Below, piece after piece: positions 57,663-64,000 of a stretch of 64,000 bases of DNA. Position numbers and translations under genes: made by a program. The stretch is from Solibaculum_A intestinale (GTDB lineage Bacteria; Bacillota; Clostridia; Oscillospirales; Acutalibacteraceae), in NCBI RefSeq assembly GCF_040096205.1, contig NZ_JBBMFD010000002.1:62001-126000 (forward strand), written 5' to 3'. Every line of letters begins with the position of its first letter. Position 1 is the first letter of the stretch. The notes beneath the pieces are model-generated. The model made no database searches and was not told where the DNA came from. It saw only the letters and a list, made by a program, of their open reading frames with translations.

Positions 57663-58864
57663 AACGAAATACCAAGGCACTCATCGGCAGTTTGTTCCTC
57701 TTTGCCCTGGTGTTTTCCGTAAACGCCGGCAGCAAGACAAACCTGCCTCAGCGGGAGGAACTGACCCGCAAAACTCTGGTTCAGGCCATCGGAGTGGATA
57801 AGCTTTCCGACGATGCCATGCGCGTGACGTTTGCCCCGGCCATGAGCCGGGACCAGGAAAGCCTGCAAGGATCCACCGAGGAGATCAACAACGTGGTCAT
57901 CAGCGACGGGAAGACTTTCTTTGAGGCGCTCAAAAAGGCGCAGACCTTCATGAGCAACACCGTTTATTTGGGACAGGTGGACCTGATCGTTGTGGGAGAG
58001 GAAGCGGCCCGGGAGGACCTGGGCAAATACATTGATTTTGTCACCCGCGACCAGGATATGCGTATGAGCCTTCATATCGTAGTGGCCAAAGGCGCGACGG
58101 CGGAAGAAGTGCTGCGCTGCAACAGCGACGACGGAGCCACTTCTTTTGAAACCATTCAATCCCTCCTGTTGGACGCAGGAGAAATGTCCTACTCGAGTGA
58201 AATCCAGCTGCGCCAGGTGGTGCAAGCCACGGAAGAGGAAACGCTCGATCCCATTTTACCAGCGGTGACCATTGCCAAAAAGGAAGACGGTACCGGCGGG
58301 GCCGCCACCATCTCTATAGAGGGGTACGGTGTCTTCCAGGATACGAAGTTGCTGCGCTACCTGGAAAAGGACGCGGCAAAGGCCTATAATCTGCTGACCG
58401 GCCGGTTTGATAATTCGGTGGCGGTGTTGTCTGTAGAGGGCATCGGGACGCTGTCGGCCCAGCTGCTCAATGCAAGCGTGGACCTTTCTGTCCAAGAGAA
58501 GGATGGAAAGCCGGCCTTTACCTTCCGGGTTGGCCTGGCTGCCAACATCACCGAGCGGGTCGGCATGGATGGAAGCGCCAAGGCTCAGGAACTGCGCTTT
58601 ACCGAGGATACCATGCAGCAGCTGGAGGAAAACCTTTCCGGCCAGCTGAAGGAGGAGATGGAATGGGTGGTCGCCCAAGCGCAGGCGGACGGGGTGGATT
58701 ATCTGGGCCTTTCGGACCATCTCTACCGCAGCGATCCGGATTGGTGGGACAGGGTGAAAGACGAGTGGGAAACGCTCTATCCGACGTTGACGGTAAATGT
58801 GGAACTCGAATCTCAGATTCTGAGCTTTTATACGGTCAATCAAGGTCTCAGCATGGAAGAATGA
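57659..58864 (+). CDS. gerKC: Spore germination protein, Ger(x)C-type subunit lacking lipobox cysteine
   Basis: 401 residues. Starts with a hydrophobic signal (KALIGSLFLFALVFSVNAGS), then REELTRKTLVQAIGVDKL as in other Ger(x)C proteins; TFMSNTVYLGQVDLIVVGEE and the C-terminal DPDWWDRVKDEWETLYP are family blocks. C subunits are normally lipoproteins with a Cys before the W/x-R-E-L motif; here NAGSKTNLPQREEL has no Cys, so anchoring must differ or the protein is held by an uncleaved signal helix. Start overlaps the A subunit stop. Confidence 0.9.
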   Translation: MKRNTKALIGSLFLFALVFSVNAGSKTNLPQREELTRKTLVQAIGVDKLSDDAMRVTFAPAMSRDQESLQGSTEEINNVVISDGKTFFEALKKAQTFMSNTVYLGQVDLIVVGEEAAREDLGKYIDFVTRDQDMRMSLHIVVAKGATAEEVLRCNSDDGATSFETIQSLLLDAGEMSYSSEIQLRQVVQATEEETLDPILPAVTIAKKEDGTGGAATISIEGYGVFQDTKLLRYLEKDAAKAYNLLTGRFDNSVAVLSVEGIGTLSAQLLNASVDLSVQEKDGKPAFTFRVGLAANITERVGMDGSAKAQELRFTEDTMQQLEENLSGQLKEEMEWVVAQAQADGVDYLGLSDHLYRSDPDWWDRVKDEWETLYPTLTVNVELESQILSFYTVNQGLSMEE

Positions 58865-58884
58865 GCGGATAGGAGGAACACCCA

Positions 58885-59064
58885 ATGACTATATTTTTGT
58901 TGACCCTCGCAGCGGTGACCGGCTTTGACCTGTGGAAGAATTGCGGAAAGGAAAAACGGGCGGTAATCACCTATCTGATCTTTGCCTTGCTGGCGCTGGG
59001 GCTTGGCGTCGCCTATTTCCTCAACCCCACACAAATGAGTCTGACCCGTCTGCTGCTGGGCTGA
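58885..59064 (+). CDS. Small two-helix membrane protein of the ger operon (possible D subunit)
   Basis: 59 residues: MTIFLLTLAAVTGFDLWKN, a charged CGKEKRAV loop, a second membrane helix (YLIFALLALGLGVAYFL) and a short end LTRLLLG. GGAGG lies 8 nt before the ATG and codon use fits the operon. It lies 20 nt after the C-subunit gene and 34 nt before the B-subunit gene. Small two-helix D subunits encoded in ger operons modulate receptors in Bacillus; similarity here is in size and topology only. Confidence 0.8.
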   Translation: MTIFLLTLAAVTGFDLWKNCGKEKRAVITYLIFALLALGLGVAYFLNPTQMSLTRLLLG

Positions 59065-59098
59065 TGCCCCCATTGCTTCAATAAAGGTGTGAGCGGAA

Positions 59099-60184
59099 AT
59101 GAATGAAAAAAATACCCTGTCGGTGCGGCAGATGTTCGTGCTGTTTTTGCTGTTTCTGGGGGTACCGTCCCTGCCGCTGCTGGTGCCGGAAGCGGCCCAT
59201 ATCGGAAAAACGGCCTCTTGGCTCATCCCGCTGGCGGGCGGCCTCCTCTTTTTGCCTCTTTTCTTCCTGTATGGGTACCTGGTACGGCGCATGGGAGAAC
59301 GGGGGCTGTCGGAGGTGTTCTGCCAGGTATTCGGCAAGCCGGTGGGAATGGCGGTCAACATCCTCTACCTGCTGTGGGGGACCCTGCTGTGCGCTTTTTA
59401 CCTGCGCCAGTTCGGCGAACGCATCATCACCACCATTTTTACCGAAACGAGCATCGCCGTTTTCCTGGTGGTCATGCTGTTTGCGGTCCTCTATACGGTT
59501 AAGCTGGGGCTCAAATCCATCGCCCGTGCGGGAACCCTTTTCTTCTTTGCCATTGTAGTGGTTTATGCGATCTGTTACGGAGCGCTGAGCCAATCGGTGG
59601 AGACAAAAAATCTGACCCCGGTTTCCTGGCAGGATACCCTGCCGGTACTGGGCGGCGGTGTGATTATTACCGCTGTCCTTTGTTACATGGTGATTTTCCT
59701 CTTTTTCTCGGACAACCTGCGGGACCGGCACCGGTTCCAAAAGGGAGGCCTGATCGCCGTCGGTATTCTTTCCGCCTTTCTGGTGCTGGCGGTAGCAATT
59801 CCGGTGGGTCTGTTCGGACATGAGGCGGTTTCCAAGATGAGCTTCCCGTTCTTTGCCGCTGCGAAGAGCGTATCCCTGTTCGGTACCATCGAGCGGGTGG
59901 AAGCGGCCGTGGTGGCGGCGCTGACGGTGGGGGACTTCGTTATCGTCACCCTTCTGGCTTTCTTATGTCTAAAGCTTACCAGCTTCGTTTCCGGCGCCCA
60001 TAAACCCAATGCCTACGCAAACGTCTTCGTCATTCTGGTGTTTGTTCTGTCTCTGGCGATCGGCAGCAACACACTGGAGCTGCGACGGCTGTACACCCAG
60101 TTGATTTTACCGGTAAATCTGGTGATGGGAGTGGGAATCCCAATCCTGTTGCTGTTAACGGGAAAGCTGCGCAAAAAGCTGTAA
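59099..60184 (+). CDS. gerKB: Spore germination permease, GerA-type B subunit
   Basis: 361 residues, ten predicted membrane helices of the APC-type endospore germination permease family (LSVRQMFVLFLLFLGVPSLP, TLLCAFYLRQFGERIITTIF, SFPFFAAAKSVSLFGTIERV). The FPFFAA..VS....ERVEA block is typical of GerAB/GerKB, which bind the germinant. Completes an A-C-D-B gene order instead of the common A-B-C. Converges with yhgE, separated by a long hairpin. Confidence 0.92.
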   Translation: MNEKNTLSVRQMFVLFLLFLGVPSLPLLVPEAAHIGKTASWLIPLAGGLLFLPLFFLYGYLVRRMGERGLSEVFCQVFGKPVGMAVNILYLLWGTLLCAFYLRQFGERIITTIFTETSIAVFLVVMLFAVLYTVKLGLKSIARAGTLFFFAIVVVYAICYGALSQSVETKNLTPVSWQDTLPVLGGGVIITAVLCYMVIFLFFSDNLRDRHRFQKGGLIAVGILSAFLVLAVAIPVGLFGHEAVSKMSFPFFAAAKSVSLFGTIERVEAAVVAALTVGDFVIVTLLAFLCLKLTSFVSGAHKPNAYANVFVILVFVLSLAIGSNTLELRRLYTQLILPVNLVMGVGIPILLLLTGKLRKKL

Positions 60185-60263
60185 ATGCAATGCGCTTGTT
60201 TTTAGCAGGAGGTAGGGGAAGGAAAGCCCGAGGCGAGCCGGACGCAAAATACCACGCAAACAA

Positions 60264-60295
60264 GGGAGGCGCGGCGAAACTTCGCCGCGCCTCCC
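60264..60295. terminator. Hairpin between convergent ger operon and yhgE
   Basis: 15-bp stem GGGAGGCGCGGCGAA/TTCGCCGCGCCTCCC with a 2-nt gap, weak T-runs (CTTGG plus, CTTGTTTG minus). Confidence 0.7.
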
Positions 60296-60328
60296 TTGGC
60301 GTTTGGAATATCCGTGCCGGCCAATAGC

Positions 60329-62494
60329 TTACATTAGCTTGGTTTCTTCCAGCCGTCGCTCGAAGAATTCGTTCATCCGGATCAAAGGCTTTCGAAGTAC
60401 CAGGCCGATGGCCAGCGCTACGGGTATATGGGCGAACAGCCCCAGCAAATTGAGCAGATAGTGATTGCCGTACATCCCGGCAATGGTTTCCCGCATGGCG
60501 TTAATGCCGGCGGTAAAGGGAAGGAAGGGATTGACGGCCTTGAAAAAGTCCGGTGTGACCTCGATGGGAAAGGTGCCGCCGGCCCCCGCTACCTGGATGA
60601 CCAAAAGAATGACAGCGATGGCTTTGCCCACGTCTCCGAAGGAAACGGTCAGAGTATAGATAAGCAGAGTGAACACCACGCTGGAGCAGACGCCGGCCAA
60701 TATAAACAGGCCTGGATTCTGGCATTGGATGTGCAGAAGATACAAGTCGCCCAGGCATACGATAAGGGACTGGAGAATGCCGCAGAGCATGAAAAGCAGG
60801 TAGCGGCCGAAGTAAAGCTGGTAGGGCTTAAAGTGAGCGTATTTCTCTTCTTCTTTCACCCGGGCCTTTAGAATTGCTACAAGAACCAGACCTCCTACCC
60901 AGATGGCCAGGATGGTGTAGAAGGGCGCCATGGCGGAACCGTAGTTGGCGATAGGGTAGAGGGAGGTGGACTCCACCTCTACTGGCTCGGACAGAAAGCT
61001 CGCCATCAGAGAGGGATCGTTTTGCATGAGCGCTTCGAGTTTTTGCATGGCTTCACCCTCAGATACGCCCCGCAGTTCCTCGAGTACCTGGTCGAGCCGT
61101 CCTTTGGCACTGTCAATCAAAGACTGCGTGCCGCGCAGCGCGTCCACCCCGTGAGACAGAGCACTTTTGAGGCTGTCCGCCGAACCTGCCAGCAGGGAAG
61201 TGGAGCGGCTGGCGGAGGACAAAAGCCCAGAGAAATCGGTGAGCGTATCGAAGACCCCATCCATGGTGGAGGTGAGCTGGGGAGCCAGCTGAGAGTGAAG
61301 AAGCGAATCAAAAGCCTGCCAATCCGATGAAAGCGTTGCTGCCAAAGCCTTGAGCTCCTGACGCTTTTGCACGGAAAGTTCGCCGGAGGCGTTTAGGTCG
61401 GCGATGGCCGAGGAAAGCCGGTCGCTCAGCTGTTGCTGCTTTTGGATCAGGGCGGCGATCTGGTCACAGGCTTTCGAGAGAAGTTGCAGGTCGGGGAACC
61501 GCTCATGCAAAGACTCGAGGGCGGAGGAGAGGGAACGGCATAAGAGCAGTACCCGGTCGCTGGCGGTTTTGGCAGAGGTAAGCGATTCCACTGCACCTTC
61601 CCGTCCCGCATCCAAGCGGTCGAGCGCGGCGTCGAGTTCCCGCCCGGACGACTGGACAAGCGTAGAGGCGGAGGAACTCACCGTGTCTAGGGAAGAAGAG
61701 AGAAGCCGGGAAAGCTGGCGCGAGGAGGTGATGACCCCTTTTATATCGGTGACGGTCTGCTGTCCGTCGGCCAGGAGAGCGTTTCCTTCAGGAAGAGCCA
61801 GGGAAAGCAGGTCGGCAGCATCGGATACCGAGAGAGCTGCACTTTCCAAAGAACCGAGGGTGACGGAAATCTCGTCAAGGTTTCCACTTGCCTGTTCCAG
61901 GGAAGAAAGGAGGGCATCCATGGCCGAACGCCCGCCGCTTTGGAGCGTTTCATCGGTCAGGTTGAGGGCTTTGCCGGCCACTTCGGTCACGGTAGCAATA
62001 AAGGTCTTGTTGACCTCCTGCTGCACTACGCCCACCCCCTTGTCGGTGATTTTGGGAGCGATGGCGTTTTTCTTTTCATTGACATAGTACTCAATGGTAG
62101 GACGACGAATGTCGCTTGTGAGAAAACTGGCGATTTTTTCGCTGAAATCGGCGGGAATGAGGATGGTGGCGTAATACTCCCCGCTTTTCACCCCTTCCAT
62201 GGCCTCATCGGCGTTGTCCATAATTTCCCAACCGATTTGGCGATTGGTAGCGAGCTTTTCGACAATCATGCGTCCGATGTTCAACTCAGTTCCTTCCAGG
62301 GTGGTGCCCTCGTCCTGGCTGGCGACTGCCACCCGGATGCCTTGGGTATTGGAATAGGGGTCCCAGTTGGCAGCAATGTTGAACCAAGCATAGAGGGAGG
62401 GAATGACGATGATACCGACGGCCACCACCAATGCAATCCAGTTGGTGGCAAGACGCCTAAGATCGGTGACAAAAATGGAAAGAATGTTTTTCAT
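60329..62494 (-). CDS. YhgE/Pip-domain (phage infection protein-like) membrane protein
   Basis: 721 residues. N-terminal membrane helix (NWIALVVAVGIIVIPSLYAW) and the YhgE block FNIAANWDPYSNTQGIRVAV, a large extracellular middle (about 40-510) rich in Ser/Leu heptads suggestive of coiled coil, and five to six C-terminal helices (PIANYGSAMAPFYTILAIWV ... FPIEVTPDFFKAVNPFLPFT). Family includes Pip, the phage receptor of lactococci, and the ESX/type VII-associated YueB/EsaA relatives. Function in clostridia unknown. Two TTGTAAT direct repeats at about 62574-62597 precede it and may be an operator. Confidence 0.88.
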   Translation of the reverse strand: MKNILSIFVTDLRRLATNWIALVVAVGIIVIPSLYAWFNIAANWDPYSNTQGIRVAVASQDEGTTLEGTELNIGRMIVEKLATNRQIGWEIMDNADEAMEGVKSGEYYATILIPADFSEKIASFLTSDIRRPTIEYYVNEKKNAIAPKITDKGVGVVQQEVNKTFIATVTEVAGKALNLTDETLQSGGRSAMDALLSSLEQASGNLDEISVTLGSLESAALSVSDAADLLSLALPEGNALLADGQQTVTDIKGVITSSRQLSRLLSSSLDTVSSSASTLVQSSGRELDAALDRLDAGREGAVESLTSAKTASDRVLLLCRSLSSALESLHERFPDLQLLSKACDQIAALIQKQQQLSDRLSSAIADLNASGELSVQKRQELKALAATLSSDWQAFDSLLHSQLAPQLTSTMDGVFDTLTDFSGLLSSASRSTSLLAGSADSLKSALSHGVDALRGTQSLIDSAKGRLDQVLEELRGVSEGEAMQKLEALMQNDPSLMASFLSEPVEVESTSLYPIANYGSAMAPFYTILAIWVGGLVLVAILKARVKEEEKYAHFKPYQLYFGRYLLFMLCGILQSLIVCLGDLYLLHIQCQNPGLFILAGVCSSVVFTLLIYTLTVSFGDVGKAIAVILLVIQVAGAGGTFPIEVTPDFFKAVNPFLPFTAGINAMRETIAGMYGNHYLLNLLGLFAHIPVALAIGLVLRKPLIRMNEFFERRLEETKLM

Positions 62495-62616
62495 ATGGTT
62501 TCACACTTTCACGAATTTTTTCTGAGTTGCAATCGGTAAGAAAAAAGTGGATGGCCTGTGGCTTGCATCCGACTTGTAATACTTGTTTTGTAATTCTTTT
62601 TTAACCGGACAAGCTA

Positions 62617-62645
62617 TTGAAAATACGGCGCAGGCATGTTTTAAT
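62617..62645 (+). promoter_or_regulatory. Probable promoter of the MBOAT gene
   Basis: TTGAAA (62617-62622) and TTTAAT (62640-62645), 17 bp apart, about 180 nt before the start. The leader 62646-62824 is GC-rich with several short stems; no riboswitch was recognised. Confidence 0.5.
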
Positions 62646-62824
62646 GAGTGAGTCATGTGTCGTTTTTTTGCTCCAGGCTTCGAGAATCCCCTGTCCGCAA
62701 GATTCCTTTATCGAGCTTCAGGTGGAGAGTTGAAACCAGGCGGAAGAACTGGCGGTTTTTTAATCCGGCCGAGAAAACCGCTCGCACAATTGCCGTCTGC
62801 GGCAGCGGCAGAATGGATGTTTCT

Positions 62825-64000
62825 ATGGTTTTTTCCAGCCTGATTTTTCTCTACCTGTTTTTGCCTGTTTGCCTGATCTTGTATTTTTTAGCAAGAAAAA
62901 TGAAGGTCAAAAACATCATCCTCCTGGTCCTTTCCCTGCTTTTTTACGCCTGGGGCGAACCGGTATGGGTAATCCTGCTGATCTTTTCCGGTTTTGTGGA
63001 TTACTTTAACGGCCGGATCATCGAAGCAAACCGGGGCACCAAGTATGCAAAAATGGCCCTGATCGCCTCTATCGTCATTAATTTGGGGCTTCTGGGCGTG
63101 TTCAAATATTCGGCCTTTTTCATCCAGAGCATCAATGGGCTCTTTTCCGCCCATCTGCCCTTTGCCGAGTTCGCGCTGCCCATCGGCATTTCTTTCTACA
63201 CCTTCCAGACTCTGAGCTACACCATCGACGTCTACCGCGGGAATACCAAAGCACAGATGAAATTTTCCAATTTTCTGCTCTATGTTTCGCTGTTCCCGCA
63301 GTTGATCGCGGGCCCAATTGTGCGTTACACCGACGTGGCCGAGCAGATTGATAACCGCACCACCACCCTTTCGGGTTTTAAAAACGGAGCCATCCGCTTT
63401 TTGACCGGCCTTGCCAAAAAGGTGCTCATCGCCAACTACGCCGGATCGGTGTGCCAGCAGCTGCTTTCGAGCAATCTTTCCGAGCTGACCACGGCGGGGG
63501 CATGGTTCGGCATTTTCCTCTTCGCCGTCCAGATTTACTTTGATTTCTCCGGTTATTCCGACATGGCCATCGGCCTTGGAAAAATTTTCGGCTTTGCCTA
63601 TCCGGAGAACTTCAATTACCCCTATATCTGCACTTCCATCACCGATTTCTGGAGACGCTGGCACATTTCCCTGAGTTCCTTTTTCCGGGATTACGTGTAC
63701 ATTCCCTTGGGCGGCAACCGCAGGCATCTGGTGCTGAACCTCTTGATCGTTTGGTCGCTGACGGGCCTGTGGCACGGGGCCAGCTGGAACTTTGTCCTTT
63801 GGGGGCTTTACTACTTTGTGTTCCTCTTCTTTGAAAAGGTGATCCTCAAGGGAAAGATGGAGCAGATGCCTTGGTATGTCAAGCGGCCTTATTCGCTTTT
63901 GGTGGTCCTGATCGGCTGGGCCTTCTTTTATTTCACCGATCTCGGTCAGCTGGGGACCTTCTTCCAAAGTTTCTTCTTTGCAAGCCCCAACGGACTGATC
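62825..64000 (+). CDS. MBOAT-family O-acyltransferase (AlgI/DltB-like), 5' part
   Basis: Open to the right edge (about 392 codons seen). Starts MVFSSLIFLYLFLPVCLILY, the usual beginning of AlgI-like proteins; a second ATG 12 nt upstream is possible, and the ribosome-binding site is weak. Further hallmarks: PIGISFYTFQTLSYTIDVYR, IYFDFSGYSDMAIGLGKIFG, TDFWRRWHISLSSFFRDYVY, YIPLGGNR and the catalytic His in TGLWHGASWN. Multi-pass membrane enzymes of this group acetylate cell-surface polysaccharides. A DHHW/SGNH partner usually follows, but lies outside the window. Confidence 0.92.
   Translation, partial: MVFSSLIFLYLFLPVCLILYFLARKMKVKNIILLVLSLLFYAWGEPVWVILLIFSGFVDYFNGRIIEANRGTKYAKMALIASIVINLGLLGVFKYSAFFIQSINGLFSAHLPFAEFALPIGISFYTFQTLSYTIDVYRGNTKAQMKFSNFLLYVSLFPQLIAGPIVRYTDVAEQIDNRTTTLSGFKNGAIRFLTGLAKKVLIANYAGSVCQQLLSSNLSELTTAGAWFGIFLFAVQIYFDFSGYSDMAIGLGKIFGFAYPENFNYPYICTSITDFWRRWHISLSSFFRDYVYIPLGGNRRHLVLNLLIVWSLTGLWHGASWNFVLWGLYYFVFLFFEKVILKGKMEQMPWYVKRPYSLLVVLIGWAFFYFTDLGQLGTFFQSFFFASPNGLI

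Noticed and set aside
62888..63967. Minus-strand open frame of 359 codons near the right edge
   Set aside because: The plus strand codes an MBOAT acyltransferase with intact catalytic His and family blocks; the minus frame is its shadow.

Overview
The window is chromosomal DNA of a GC-rich, anaerobic, endospore-forming Firmicute, most likely a gut member of the Oscillospiraceae/Ruminococcaceae (Clostridia). This is inferred from gene content: an alpha/beta-type small acid-soluble spore protein, a GerA-type germinant receptor operon, a fused IspH-ribosomal S1 protein, ferredoxin-dependent 2-oxoacid oxidoreductase, an [FeFe]-hydrogenase-like sensor cluster, and enzymes for uronic-acid polysaccharides (KduI, GH105). 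No phage, integrase, insertion sequence or CRISPR array was seen.

Layout. 1-5.6 kb: 5' part of an oleate hydratase gene with a TetR regulator, then a TetR-controlled heterodimeric ABC exporter. 5.6-6.2 kb: tRNA-Leu(CAA) followed by two tandem copies of a ~100-nt structured repeat. 6.2-9.5 kb: secreted Ig-like (BIG2) protein, an Lgt-like membrane protein and a membrane acyltransferase. 9.5-12.8 kb: tex and kduI. 12.8-17.5 kb: a tightly overlapped operon of enolase, a gamma-delta fusion and an alpha-beta fusion of a pyruvate-type ferredoxin oxidoreductase. 18-25 kb: small membrane proteins, a second Lgt-like protein, a GT39-like glycosyltransferase, GH105 and a second (alpha/alpha)6 glycosidase, and a flavodoxin. 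25-27.3 kb: a secreted mosaic protein with an AT-richer N-terminal part. 27.5-33.4 kb: GrpB, Bcp/YaaA peroxide pair, a ferredoxin-type aldo/keto reductase behind a MerR-type promoter, DUF1801, tRNA-Ser(CGA) with a third copy of the structured repeat, a ComEA-like protein, EamA and ASCH proteins. 33.6-36 kb: serC-serA. 36.3-39.5 kb: a five-gene sensory hydrogenase operon (DRTGG, HATPase, [FeFe]-hydrogenase-like, DRTGG, PHP). 39.8-41.7 kb: DUF2726 protein and a FUSC-HAD fusion. 41.8-46.6 kb: XRE-cupin regulator with an acyl-CoA synthetase, a lipoprotein, a HAD-IIA phosphatase and an SASP. 46.9-54.2 kb: pyrB with a PyrI-type zinc tail, FMN reductase, RpiR regulator, flavoprotein, cmk-plsC-ispH/rpsA. 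54.3-60.2 kb: small XRE protein, aldo/keto reductase, ger operon with a small fourth gene. 60.3-64 kb: YhgE/Pip protein and the start of an MBOAT acyltransferase running off the right edge.

How genes work together. Central carbon flow is represented by enolase plus the oxidoreductase, which would yield acetyl-CoA and reduced ferredoxin; the sensor-hydrogenase cluster probably monitors or controls redox/H2 metabolism. GH105, the second glycosidase and KduI fit breakdown of pectin- or glycosaminoglycan-derived unsaturated uronides. SerC and SerA make serine, PyrB pyrimidines and Cmk CDP. The most unusual signals are the tRNA-linked structured repeats with fully covarying 6-bp stems, the fused oxidoreductase operon with enolase, the FUSC-HAD fusion and the atypical ger operon.
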